Assembly (NCBI GenBank): GCA_041156125.1 | Contig: JBEVTI010000004.1 | Location: forward strand, 1 to 64,000 | DNA from: Paraktedonobacter carboxidivorans | GTDB lineage: Bacteria > Chloroflexota > Ktedonobacteria > Ktedonobacterales > Ktedonobacteraceae | Length of the DNA stretch: 64,000 bases | Reading direction: 5' to 3' | In this document: one piece after another, positions 34,005 to 43,470 of the stretch | Numbering within the stretch: the first letter of the stretch is position 1 | Layout of the letters: each line of letters opens with the position of its first letter | Made by a program: the position numbers and the translations under genes | Notes under the pieces: model-generated | Databases searched by the model: none | The model's input: the letters and a program-made list of their open reading frames with translations, nothing else | Told to the model about the DNA's origin: nothing

Positions 34005-35228
34005 ATGAAGTGTCTCTTCCCGCGCATAATCTGGTTCCTCTGCGCCCTGCTGGTGCTGACCGCCTGTGCTTCTGGTCAGTCAGTACCGACCAGCGCGCCG
34101 AGAGCGACGAGCCAGCAAACTGCCAGGCCATCCGCAGTCACTACAGCCATCCGCCCGGCCACACCAGCCGCGGGACGGCTCTATAGTGACGCGAAACTTG
34201 GCTTTCAACTGACGATTCCTCAGAGCTGGCAGGCGCAGGCGCAGCCTGGCTCACAAAGCTCTCCAGACGCTGCGGCGGTGACATTTACGAATAATGAGTC
34301 CAGCAGTCGCGCGGTCATTGTGATCGGGGTCTTCCACGGCGCAACCATGCCCGCGACCTTTGCTGCCCGCGGTACGCCTACAACTCATCTGGGAAGCTAT
34401 CCAGCGTTTGTAGCCGATCGCTTGCCCGGAGAGGGACGCGCGCCCTGCCTGGTGCGCCTCTTCTTAGCTCACACTGACTATGTGGTTGCCGACTGGTGCT
34501 CTCCAACAGCCCTGAGCTACCGGACTCAGTTTGAAAGCGTGCTCGCGACCTATCAGGCCGCGCCCGCAACTTTTGTCCACGGCAAACTCGCGCTTCCCGC
34601 AGTGCAAACATGCGCGGGCATGCAGCAAGAGCTTGGCTACACGCGCGCTCCCTGGGGCCAGCAACTGGCTACACCTGTCGCGGCTGGCTGGCGTCAGGCA
34701 GGGGCGGGCATCTTCGTCTGTAGCAACGATGGCTCGCCCGACTGGTATCTGTTTCAATGCACAGAGCTGATCAACCGTTTTCTCTACGAACGCTGGGCTC
34801 TGCCCCATCTCCCAGGCAATGCTGCTCGCTACTACGACTACTACCAGGACGGCGTCCTGCATCCAGGCGTCATCCACCAGTTTCCCGCCAGCAGCTACCA
34901 GCTCTCCGACGACGCCAGCCAGGGACACAGTGCCTGGCGCCCGGTCGCCGGGGATATCCTGATCTTTCAGGATGTCAACTCTCCCCGCCTGGGCTGGAAA
35001 TCGGGGTTGGTCAATGATCCAGGCCACGTAGCGCTGATCGTGGGCGTGGATAACGCCTTCGTCTACCTGGCGCAAGAAAATTATAGCGATAGCCAGTATT
35101 TCCTGGCACTGCCAATTCAGCATCTCGCCAACGGGTACCAGATCACAGACCGCAGCGGCTGGCCACAGCGCATTGTGCGCGGCTGGATTCACTTTACCGC
35201 TAACGGTGGCCCGTTACCCACTAACTAG
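34005..35228 (+). CDS. Secreted lipoprotein with CHAP domain
   Basis: A 407-residue exported protein. A signal peptide (MKCLFPRIIWFLCALLVLTA) ends in the lipobox LTAC, so it is probably lipid-anchored outside the membrane. A Thr/Ala-rich spacer follows, then about residues 57-195 form a domain similar to the PsbP/photosystem-type or LpqN-like fold (AKLGFQLTIPQSWQAQA). The C-terminal CHAP domain has Cys about 251 in FQCTELINRF, His about 339 in DPGHVALIVGV and a downstream Asn in QENYSDS. CHAP domains cleave peptidoglycan cross-links or tetrapeptides. The Met at 34005 is chosen because the upstream extension would precede the signal peptide. It is a single gene. Confidence 0.82.
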   Translation: MKCLFPRIIWFLCALLVLTACASGQSVPTSAPRATSQQTARPSAVTTAIRPATPAAGRLYSDAKLGFQLTIPQSWQAQAQPGSQSSPDAAAVTFTNNESSSRAVIVIGVFHGATMPATFAARGTPTTHLGSYPAFVADRLPGEGRAPCLVRLFLAHTDYVVADWCSPTALSYRTQFESVLATYQAAPATFVHGKLALPAVQTCAGMQQELGYTRAPWGQQLATPVAAGWRQAGAGIFVCSNDGSPDWYLFQCTELINRFLYERWALPHLPGNAARYYDYYQDGVLHPGVIHQFPASSYQLSDDASQGHSAWRPVAGDILIFQDVNSPRLGWKSGLVNDPGHVALIVGVDNAFVYLAQENYSDSQYFLALPIQHLANGYQITDRSGWPQRIVRGWIHFTANGGPLPTN

Positions 35229-35280
35229 AACACACAAACCTCTTCTTTTCTCCAGGGCGGGGAGGCAAAACCTGTTTTGG

Positions 35281-35452
35281 CCTGATTTTGCAAAAGCAGA
35301 TACCGTTGGCGAACTCCTTTTATGAGCCGCCGCGCGGCTCATGGATGCCTGTTCTTGTGTGGCTGGTGAGCCACCAGCCACACAAGCAGGTGCGAGGCGC
35401 AAGAGGCGCCGAGGAGTCCAGAAGAAGCGTTCGCCAACGGTATCAAAGCAGG
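35281..35452. repeat. Nested-stem repeat element, copy 3 (complete)
   Basis: A 16-bp perfect outer stem (35299-35314 with 35429-35444), an inner 6-bp stem (ACTCCT 35313-35318 with AGGAGT 35412-35417) and three hairpins inside: 35322-35342 (9 bp), 35354-35386 (15 bp, loop AGC) and 35396-35410 (5 bp). Outer CCTG/CAGG extends the base. It lies between convergent genes. It is too long for a tRNA; it could be a structured RNA, a miniature mobile element or a bidirectional terminator. Confidence 0.8.
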
Positions 35453-35468
35453 GATGACTCATACCTGC

Positions 35469-37340
35469 CTATCCCTGTAGAAAGCGGCTCCAGTTGAAGT
35501 CGGGCTGCCCCTCGTTGGCGGGGACTGAAACCAATAATTCTAATTCGGCTCGCGTATGGCTGATAAAACTGCTGGCCAGTTCGCGATCTTTTGCTCCCAT
35601 TGCCTGCAAAACCTTTTCCAGGGCTGTAGCTATCTCTGCCCGTAGAGCATCTCGCTGGCCAATCTCTGTGCAACTCAGGCGCAGCAAAATGTGTAAGGCG
35701 TCGAGCAGATGAGCTATATGGCCAGTAGCAATGGCCTGGGCTGCCAGCGTGAGCCATAAAGGGATAAAGGGATAACACTCGTCGCGTTGAATCCAACTCG
35801 CGGCCTCGGGTTCGTGACCCAGATAGCCAAGAATACAGAGCGCTGTCCTGCGCTTCTCATCCGTTGGTCTGGACCACAACGAGCGGGCGCGTTCGATGAA
35901 ACGCTGGGCAAGGTGACTGTAAGCTTTCTCAACCTCGCTCGCGATTGTAACCTTGTAGACGGTCTCGCCTCGCGGGAAGCGGTCCCCTCGATACGATAGC
36001 CAGTTGTGGGAGCCGCTAAAGTGCATATGCCGATCGATGACGATCTCTTTCGCGTGGGAATTTCCCAGCCATTCGGCGATAATGCCGGGCGTGCCCTGCG
36101 CGGTCTGAATCGTTTGTAGGCGCGCTGGTAGGGTTGACGAGATCGGTCGCCCTTCCCTTTTTTCATCTCGACCAATCCCATAGCCAATCAAAATACGCAC
36201 GCCGCGCTGAACCTGGCTCTCTAATAAAGAGAGAAAATCGTCATCGACCACCTGATCGTTAATCCAGGGCGAATAAATGATGATCTGCTCACGCGCCTCT
36301 TGCAGCGCCGATAGAAAGGCCGGGCGTATCTCTACGTCTCGCAACTGCACTGCTGTACCGGCGTCCTGTTCTACATCTTGCCCCGCGACCTGTAAACGCA
36401 GTTGATGAGTGGCTTGCTGGCGAATCTCCGCCAGGCGTTCCTCTACTTTGCGCTCCTCCGGGCCTAGTTCTGATGGTGTCTCCTCTTCCTCTTCTTCTTG
36501 CCGAGCCAGCAGATTATCATCCAGCCCGCAGAGGGCCTTCAAGGAAAGGTTCTGTGCCTGCAAGTGTTCGGCGAGCCATGTACCTATGGCCGGAATGCGA
36601 CTCTCGCCCAGTCCGGCTTGAAAGGTGATGGTTTGCTCTGTGCCTTCGTTCAGTGTGTCATAGAAGACGAAGAGATCCACCGCTTTCCAGCACACTTCTG
36701 GCGCGCCCGTCGCCCTCAACGCAGTGACTGTGCTCCCTTCTTCGGGATTGTGCAGTTTCAAGCCCATGGACTTGAGCCGGGTCTGCAACTCCGAGAGATG
36801 AAACTCAAAAACGGGAAACTGGGTCAGATCTCTCTGCAGATAGGTACTCAGATCCTCCAGCCCACTATCCAGTTCCTCAAGCGGCTCGGGTGAAAATAGT
36901 GAGGTGCCAAGAACCATATCCTGCATAAAATACCAGGTCTCGTAAAGTGGATCGTCGGGCACATGCTCGTCTGTGAGAGATTTTTTGCCCTCGGCTGTAA
37001 CGCGCAGGCTACCGCCAGTGTACGTAATATTCTGGAGAGAGACCAGCCCATCGAGGGTGCTCTTGATAAAGATCGGGTCCAGCCCAAAAGCATCCGCCAC
37101 GTCCTCCAGTGAGGGCGGAGGAGAGATCTCAAGCGCGGCCCGCAGCATATATTTTTCAAATAGATTCAGCTTGCGCGAGACATCTACGCGAATAGTGACC
37201 TTTTGCTGCTGCACAGGATAACGAAATGGGCGCGCGGCCAGCACGTGCAAACCCGGCGAGCGCTCTTCCAGCGCGCGAGCTGCGGCTATCAGCCCTGGCG
37301 CGATAGTTGGACGTTGATCAATGCTAGATAGAGGAAACAT
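35469..37340 (-). CDS. Phospholipase-D-like nuclease with winged-helix N-terminus
   Basis: A 623-residue protein. Residues about 55-125 form a winged-helix-like domain (EKYMLRAALEISPPPSLEDVADAFGL, then SLRVTAEGKKSL). An acidic linker (EEEEEETPSELGPEE) follows, then from about 320 a PLD fold with a single HxKx4D motif near residue 428 (SHAKEIVID) and the GSHNWLSYRGD strand after it. One-motif PLD proteins work as dimers and many are nucleases. A C-terminal 130-residue helical region follows. Its start overlaps the end of the kinase-helicase gene by 17 bases, so translation is coupled. In this context it is probably the nuclease effector of a defence system. Confidence 0.82.
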   Translation of the reverse strand: MFPLSSIDQRPTIAPGLIAAARALEERSPGLHVLAARPFRYPVQQQKVTIRVDVSRKLNLFEKYMLRAALEISPPPSLEDVADAFGLDPIFIKSTLDGLVSLQNITYTGGSLRVTAEGKKSLTDEHVPDDPLYETWYFMQDMVLGTSLFSPEPLEELDSGLEDLSTYLQRDLTQFPVFEFHLSELQTRLKSMGLKLHNPEEGSTVTALRATGAPEVCWKAVDLFVFYDTLNEGTEQTITFQAGLGESRIPAIGTWLAEHLQAQNLSLKALCGLDDNLLARQEEEEEETPSELGPEERKVEERLAEIRQQATHQLRLQVAGQDVEQDAGTAVQLRDVEIRPAFLSALQEAREQIIIYSPWINDQVVDDDFLSLLESQVQRGVRILIGYGIGRDEKREGRPISSTLPARLQTIQTAQGTPGIIAEWLGNSHAKEIVIDRHMHFSGSHNWLSYRGDRFPRGETVYKVTIASEVEKAYSHLAQRFIERARSLWSRPTDEKRRTALCILGYLGHEPEAASWIQRDECYPFIPLWLTLAAQAIATGHIAHLLDALHILLRLSCTEIGQRDALRAEIATALEKVLQAMGAKDRELASSFISHTRAELELLVSVPANEGQPDFNWSRFLQG

Positions 37341-40300
37341 CGATAAACTCTCCCCGATTCTTGACTATCCTGGAAACATGGCTATAACGTTCCGCCGCCT
37401 GCTCCCGGCGGGTCGTATTACAGAACAGATCGTGGCAACCCACAATCATTAACAACTGTTGCGCGCGCGAGAAGGCGACGTTAATGCGCTCATCTCGCTT
37501 CGCGAAACCGATGTCTCTCTGCGTATTGTTGCGCACCATGCTGACAATAATCACCGCTCGCTCCATGCCCTGGAAGCTGTCTACGGTCCCGATACGAATA
37601 TTTAGCGCGTCAAAACGTGTATCCTTGCCGCTTCTAGGCAAAAGTGTCTCGCGCAAGAGCCTGGCCTGTTCCGCGTAAAAGGTGATGATGCCTATATCTT
37701 TGGGCTCAAATCCCTCGGCTCTCTTCAAAGACCAGATCCGCTGGAACTCTGTGCAGATGCGCTCAATGATTTCTACCTCGCGTTCATTGACATACGAGGT
37801 TTTTACCTTTCTCTCCCCAAAGTGCTCATATCTGCTCTGATACGCAAGCACTTCCCGGCCAGTTGTCTTGTTGCGCGCGCTCACCTTGCGAGAACGGCTA
37901 CCCTGACCATGAGCAGGCACCAGGGGGGTCGTGACCCAGATGAGATGCTTACTCTTGCGCACCAGCCCCGACTCAAGCTGATGATCGCGTTCAATCTCTG
38001 GCTTGTTAAGTCCACATTCTAGCGGGCGCTCATAAAACTGGTTGATCGCGGCCATGATGTCGGGATGCATACGATATTGAATCGAGAGCATGCGTTTGTT
38101 CTCTTCCGCCGCCTCGTTATAACGCTGCGCGAAATAGGGCTGATTAAGATAGCGGTAGCTAGCCGGGTCCTGGTCATTCTCTTCTGCCATCTGATCGAGC
38201 GTCTTATCTTCGATCATCGGTGGCAATTGATGGTGATCGCCAATCAGGATAAGCTTTTTGCCTTTGAGCGCGGGTAAGAGCAGTTCTGGTGGCGTAGCTT
38301 TACTGACCTCATCGATAATCACGACATTAAACGAGGCAAACTTCCGCAATTCACCCGCGGAAAGTTTGTAGACCTGCCCACAGGTAATGCCTATGACATT
38401 GGCGTTTTTGATGTAAACATTCTGCAATTCCTGGCGATCGCTCTCAGAAAGCGTGCCCAGATCTTTGACCCAATCGGCAATCAGGCCATTATACTGCCGG
38501 GCATATTTCTCTTCAATCTCAAGTTCGTGCTGCCAGGACGAGAATTGGTGCTGAACTGTCTCTAAGAAAGCATAAGAGAAGATGCCTTCGCCGGGCATAG
38601 TGGGGCGTAGCTTTTCTGGAATTGTTTCCCATAGACTCTGCCACCACTGGCGCTCAGTGCTCAGATCGGCTGCGTCACTCTGGACCGCCGCTTCAAGCTC
38701 ATCTCGCTCGCGCGTGGATGCGCTCAGACTTTGCTGCTGCTCCTCAAGCGCGCCCTGGATCGGTACCAGTTGCCCTTGAAGCTTCTCGCCAGCAGCCTTT
38801 AACTCCTGCCAAAATTCCGCCACCAGCTTTCTCAAACGTTGCGTCTCGCTGGTCCAACGCTGGTATGCAGTGCCATACTCCTCAGCAAAGGCCAAAGCGC
38901 CACTCGCGTTCCGCTGCGCCAGCGCGCGTAATGATTGCGGCAGATCGTCCCGCCTACTTACCTCGCGCAAAAGGTCGGCCAACCAGCCAGCGGAGGTCTC
39001 AAAGGCCACCTTTTTCTGCGCTGCCTGCTCCTCTTCTTCCTGGTACTGACGCTGCAACTCCTGACATTCCTCTCTGAGTTGAGTCTTCTGGCGCTGCAAC
39101 TCCTGATAACGCGCGTCAATTTCCAGCGCCTCCTGGTTGAACCACTGCTTGAGAGCAGCAAATAGTTCTCTCGCGATGTTGGTGATAAAGTCTGTAATCG
39201 CGGTACGTGTCTTCCCGTAGATGCTATTTTCGCTCTTTTGAGCCAGCACCCGCCAGGCATTGTTCTCCAGGAGAAAACCCAGGACCTGCCACTGTCTCTG
39301 TTCGCTGAGAAATCCTTCCGGGTTCTTGTCGCGCGCTTCATGAAAAGCTCTCAGCCTGTTCTCAAGCTGACTGACCTGCTGGAGAAATGCTGTACTGTCC
39401 TGAATGGGCTGAAATGCTGCTGGCTGCACCTCTCTGGCTTGCTGCTTTTCCGCAGAAAAAGCCGCGAGTTCGTTGTCAAGATACCGTCCGCAATACGCGA
39501 GTTTATCTCGAGCCGTGAAGTACGCTTTGATCTCCGGGAGGTGCTTCTGCAGTTGGGCGTGGATCGCTTGTTCAGCGGAGCGCCATTTATCAAGCAATGA
39601 CGCGCCCGGCTTTTTCATTAGCACCACGACAAGCTCTGCCGGGAAAATCTTTGGCATCTCCAGCGCGCTAAATGGATGAGGCGCGGCCAATTGCGCGTTG
39701 ATCTCCGCGCTGACCTGCTCGCGCAGGATGGAAGAGACACTACCGCCATCTGCGGGCAACGTCTTGAGAACCTCCTGCGCTCTGGCCAACCCCCGCTGCT
39801 CGTCCTCTATGCCCTGCATGGTCTTGAAAAGCGCGTTGATCTGGTCAAGCCGACCCTCCACCTGCTTTTTTTTCTCTTTAATGGCCTGCGCCAGGTCCGT
39901 CTGGGATTGTGCAACAAGCCTCAGACTCGCTATCTCCTCCCATGTCTGTCGCAGCAACTGCTCACTTTTGCTCCAGCTTTGATCACGGGCATCGACTGTC
40001 TCCTTCAGCCACACCGCGCACCTCAACAATTGTCCTCCCGCAGGTGGGGTCAGGCCAGCCTCTTTCAGCATGCTTAAGCCCTCGTTGATGCGCCCGATAA
40101 ACAGACGCTTATCCGCTGTTTCAGCCAGCAGATACTGAAAGACCGCGTCAATTTCCGTCTCGCTCAAGGCCGACATGCCACTCTGGATGGCCGCGATTGC
40201 GCGCTGGAGAGGCAGATAACGCTGCTCTTCCTCAAGTTGTTGAGCAATACGCGCTTCTATTGCGGAGATATTCTGCGCGACTCGCTTTTGCCTCAATTGC

Positions 40301-43300
40301 AGATCTTCCAACACCCTTTCCCCTGCGATCTCCCTACTGCTATAGCGCGCAAAGCGCTCAGCATTGTCCAGCAGATCTTTAAAGAAGGCAATGTTCTGGT
40401 TGCGCTTCTCTAACTTGCTCTGGCAGGCCCCGGCAGTGTTGATAAGCCACTTCTGGACCACGCGCTCTTCTGTGAAATCCAGGCCTTCGCTTTCAACTGA
40501 TTCAATATTGCCTTTGCGTAAGGCCCGTACCTGCGGACTGTGCATAATGCGGCTCAGGGCATTATCAACCGCCAGGTTTGATTGCGAGGCAATCAACGTA
40601 CGCCCGCCGCCGAGCGCCACCTGATAGCAGATTTCCGCGATCACAGTCGTTTTTCCGGTACCCGGCGGACCTTGAATGAGCAGCAGGTCGGGGACTGCCA
40701 GCGCGGCTTCGATCGCGGCAATCTGCCCGCTGTTGCAGGTTCCAGACAAGAGATCTGAGGGTTGAAGATGCTTGCTCACTTTGGCTTTGCGGGCTTTGGT
40801 GGCGTCAAAGAAGAAGTCGGCCAGCAGTGGGTTCGTCGATTTTCCCTGCTTCAGGTCTTCAAGCGCGTCCTGGTGTTGATTAATTTGCGCCATCTCACCG
40901 CCTGCGTCAAAGTGCAAATAGCCACTCGGCGGGAGAACATCCGCGCCTCTTCTCAGACTGGCCGCTCGCTTCGACATCAGGCTGATTTCAAACGTTCCCT
41001 TGTCCTGATTCAATTGCTCCAGGGTACCTATCTCCTGATCACGCCAGCGCCAGGACCTGGCCGTTGTGGGGAGCGCGGGAAAAAGCTTGAGGCGCTCTGT
41101 CCGTGAGTCAAGCGCTCGCTTGAAGAAGTCCTGGTAAGGAATCAGGTCTTTCTCGCTATTCCTGGCGTCTTCTTTATCAAGAAAAAAAGTCACCCTTGAG
41201 GTGCCTTCGCGGTAACTATGCCCGGTGTATCCAATCCAATACTGGCCTTTGCGGGTCTGACCACTCTGGAAATCCAGCAATGCTTGCCAGCCCTTGAGCT
41301 GGTTGGCATCCAGTTCATGATGGCTCTCGATCGGCAGGTCGCGAATTTGCTCGATAAGTTCCTGGGAAATACCAGTGTACCCCTGCACGGAAGAGGTCAG
41401 CCTGATCAGCACAGGCAGCGAAACAAGGTTTTTGTAGCCCTCTTCTTCCGCTAAAAAACGTACTCCAACAATTTTGAGCCGCCCTTTCCCCTCGCGGTGC
41501 ATTTTACATTTTAAGCACACGGTCTTCTTGAGTCCGGCCAGCAATTGCGGAAATGTCGGACTGTCGGTCGCCAGGGTTAACTCCCAGATCTCTTCTTCCA
41601 GATTGTCCTCGTCTACCCTCAGTCTGCTCACATACCAGAGAAAACCCTCCCGACCTCCCATTTCAGTTAGTAGATCGATAGCGCGATTCGCGATTTCCTG
41701 TCTGAGGTGCGTGGTGCGCTGGCCCGTTTGCCACTGCGCCAACAGCTCTTTGCCCGCGTCACCACCGAGCACGCGCAACAGGTTGGAGGCAGCTTCATCC
41801 CAAAGCTGATAAGACCAGACCATCTGAGGCAGAGCAAGGTGCTCCTCCAGCACTATCGGCGGGGTCTGCGCGACAATCCGCTCAATCCGACCAGACAGGC
41901 GAATCTCCCTGGTTTCTTTGGGACTCTGGAAGCTGATCGAAGAACCATCAAGCAAGGTGCCCGGTAATCTCCCACTGGCGTTAAACTCTAGCACAAGGGT
42001 ATGGGGACCAGGCGCTAAAGGGTTAGGGAAAACCTCTAGCCCTTGCAGATTGGTTGCCACTGTAGACCAGTCCTTGACCTCTATCTCTACCTGGCGCGTC
42101 TGCTTGCTCTCCAATGGAATGCGCCCGAAGTCAATGCCTCCTACCGGCAACTGCCACTCCGTATCCTCCCAGATAGCTCCCTCAGTCTGGCCTCCCATGA
42201 CAGTGACATGCTTCAATTCATAGGTGATCTGCTCCCCAGAAGGCTGCTCACCTCCCTGGATCGCTGCCTCTTCACCACTCTCTACAGTGCGCTTGATCAC
42301 CATATTTTCCAGGCGCACACCGGAGACACCGACCTGTAATACTGGCTCGTCAACGCAATAGAGAACGGTCGATGCCCCGGTCCCGATCAAGCGCAGACGC
42401 TTATTGATCGTGAATGGACCCTTGTACTCACCCGCGCTTAAACTGATGGTCCGATCATCCTGGAGTTCAGAGAGCCATTCTCTGATGTTCCCAGGATCGA
42501 TGTGAATCTTAAGATCCTTGCGTGCAATCGCGCTATGCAGCGCGCGCCAGAACTCGATTGGACTCTGATAACGCTCCTCAGGGGCTTTGGAGAGCATTTT
42601 AAGCACGACCTGCTCGATCTCAGGGGTAATCTCGCGATTAAAGTCGAGCAGAGATGGTGGGGGCCTGTGGCGATGCCCTTCCTGAGCATCGCTGGGGAAA
42701 GGTACCCGGTTGGTGAGAAGCTGATAGGTGATGATGCCCAGACTATAGAGGTCGCTCTGGTAACTCGGTCTGCCATCAAAGTGTTCCGGGGCCATATAGG
42801 CTGGAGTGCCAGCGGTATTAAGCGCCCACGATAGCGAGGTCTGACTCAAGGCTGTATCAACTACTTTGGCCAGGCCAAAATCCGCGATGACAACGCGCCC
42901 GTCCTTGTCGCGCAAAATATTCTTTGGCTTGAGATCCCGGTGAATGATTTGCTGCTGGTGCGCGTAGTGCAAACCCTCGGCAATCTGTTTGATAATGTCA
43001 TCGACATCTTCCATGGCCAACGGTCCCGCAGCCGCTTTTAAAACGTCCGCCAGATCTCCCCCGTCAATATAGTCCATGATCAGGTAGATCTCGTCGTCTT
43101 TAATGTCCAGATCCTGCAAACGCACAATATGGGGATGATCTAACCGGTCCAACACTTTCGCTTCGCGCATAATAAAATCAATCAAATCCTCACTTTGCCG
43201 ATCCGCGCGAATAATCTTCATACAAGCAGGTTTTTCTCGATAACGATGCCTGGCCTTATATACCTCACCAAAACCACCCTTGCCAATAAAATCGCCTTTA

Positions 43301-43359
43301 ATATAATTGCCGATAAAGTGTCCTGCTGTACTGCTTGTCGTTTCCTCTAGTCCGGCCAT
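37324..43359 (-). CDS. Ser/Thr kinase fused to UPF1/DNA2-like SF1 helicase
   Basis: A 2011-residue multidomain protein. Residues 20-280 form a complete Hanks kinase: GKGGFGEV at 26-33, Lys48, HRDLKPKN at 140-147, DFG at 160-162 and APE at 190-192. Residues about 285-400 resemble a short right-handed beta-helix (ISLSAGEYKGPFTINKRLRL), then an Ig-like stretch to about 495. The SF1 helicase core begins with Walker A GPPGTGKTT at 897-905, continues after a coiled-coil insertion of more than 600 residues with Walker B IIDEVSKA near 1680, QYRMH, and ends with DSFQGMERAVIIVS and NVAFSRAQ. The helicase is of the COG1112 kind. Kinase and helicase are separate genes in Mokosh type I; fusion with a PLD neighbour looks like a hybrid type. 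It is flanked by a NERD-pseudokinase upstream (111-base gap). Confidence 0.88.
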   Translation of the reverse strand: MAGLEETTSSTAGHFIGNYIKGDFIGKGGFGEVYKARHRYREKPACMKIIRADRQSEDLIDFIMREAKVLDRLDHPHIVRLQDLDIKDDEIYLIMDYIDGGDLADVLKAAAGPLAMEDVDDIIKQIAEGLHYAHQQQIIHRDLKPKNILRDKDGRVVIADFGLAKVVDTALSQTSLSWALNTAGTPAYMAPEHFDGRPSYQSDLYSLGIITYQLLTNRVPFPSDAQEGHRHRPPPSLLDFNREITPEIEQVVLKMLSKAPEERYQSPIEFWRALHSAIARKDLKIHIDPGNIREWLSELQDDRTISLSAGEYKGPFTINKRLRLIGTGASTVLYCVDEPVLQVGVSGVRLENMVIKRTVESGEEAAIQGGEQPSGEQITYELKHVTVMGGQTEGAIWEDTEWQLPVGGIDFGRIPLESKQTRQVEIEVKDWSTVATNLQGLEVFPNPLAPGPHTLVLEFNASGRLPGTLLDGSSISFQSPKETREIRLSGRIERIVAQTPPIVLEEHLALPQMVWSYQLWDEAASNLLRVLGGDAGKELLAQWQTGQRTTHLRQEIANRAIDLLTEMGGREGFLWYVSRLRVDEDNLEEEIWELTLATDSPTFPQLLAGLKKTVCLKCKMHREGKGRLKIVGVRFLAEEEGYKNLVSLPVLIRLTSSVQGYTGISQELIEQIRDLPIESHHELDANQLKGWQALLDFQSGQTRKGQYWIGYTGHSYREGTSRVTFFLDKEDARNSEKDLIPYQDFFKRALDSRTERLKLFPALPTTARSWRWRDQEIGTLEQLNQDKGTFEISLMSKRAASLRRGADVLPPSGYLHFDAGGEMAQINQHQDALEDLKQGKSTNPLLADFFFDATKARKAKVSKHLQPSDLLSGTCNSGQIAAIEAALAVPDLLLIQGPPGTGKTTVIAEICYQVALGGGRTLIASQSNLAVDNALSRIMHSPQVRALRKGNIESVESEGLDFTEERVVQKWLINTAGACQSKLEKRNQNIAFFKDLLDNAERFARYSSREIAGERVLEDLQLRQKRVAQNISAIEARIAQQLEEEQRYLPLQRAIAAIQSGMSALSETEIDAVFQYLLAETADKRLFIGRINEGLSMLKEAGLTPPAGGQLLRCAVWLKETVDARDQSWSKSEQLLRQTWEEIASLRLVAQSQTDLAQAIKEKKKQVEGRLDQINALFKTMQGIEDEQRGLARAQEVLKTLPADGGSVSSILREQVSAEINAQLAAPHPFSALEMPKIFPAELVVVLMKKPGASLLDKWRSAEQAIHAQLQKHLPEIKAYFTARDKLAYCGRYLDNELAAFSAEKQQAREVQPAAFQPIQDSTAFLQQVSQLENRLRAFHEARDKNPEGFLSEQRQWQVLGFLLENNAWRVLAQKSENSIYGKTRTAITDFITNIARELFAALKQWFNQEALEIDARYQELQRQKTQLREECQELQRQYQEEEEQAAQKKVAFETSAGWLADLLREVSRRDDLPQSLRALAQRNASGALAFAEEYGTAYQRWTSETQRLRKLVAEFWQELKAAGEKLQGQLVPIQGALEEQQQSLSASTRERDELEAAVQSDAADLSTERQWWQSLWETIPEKLRPTMPGEGIFSYAFLETVQHQFSSWQHELEIEEKYARQYNGLIADWVKDLGTLSESDRQELQNVYIKNANVIGITCGQVYKLSAGELRKFASFNVVIIDEVSKATPPELLLPALKGKKLILIGDHHQLPPMIEDKTLDQMAEENDQDPASYRYLNQPYFAQRYNEAAEENKRMLSIQYRMHPDIMAAINQFYERPLECGLNKPEIERDHQLESGLVRKSKHLIWVTTPLVPAHGQGSRSRKVSARNKTTGREVLAYQSRYEHFGERKVKTSYVNEREVEIIERICTEFQRIWSLKRAEGFEPKDIGIITFYAEQARLLRETLLPRSGKDTRFDALNIRIGTVDSFQGMERAVIIVSMVRNNTQRDIGFAKRDERINVAFSRAQQLLMIVGCHDLFCNTTRREQAAERYSHVSRIVKNRGEFIDVSSI

Positions 43360-43470
43360 TGATCCCTCTTCTTACTAAAGTAGAACACACGGTACTGTCT
43401 TGCTCCCGCGTAAGCTACAGAAAAATGCTGCTCGCTCACGCAAGTTAACTTTTTTATATAAATATATCTA

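Noticed and set aside
35299..35444. A tRNA or tRNA-like gene
   Set aside because: The cloverleaf outline is suggestive, but the element is 146 bases, has no T-loop or anticodon-loop consensus, and the stems are far longer than tRNA stems.
37484..43359. Many open frames on the plus strand opposite the kinase-helicase gene
   Set aside because: They are antisense shadows of a long high-GC gene and show no conserved motifs.
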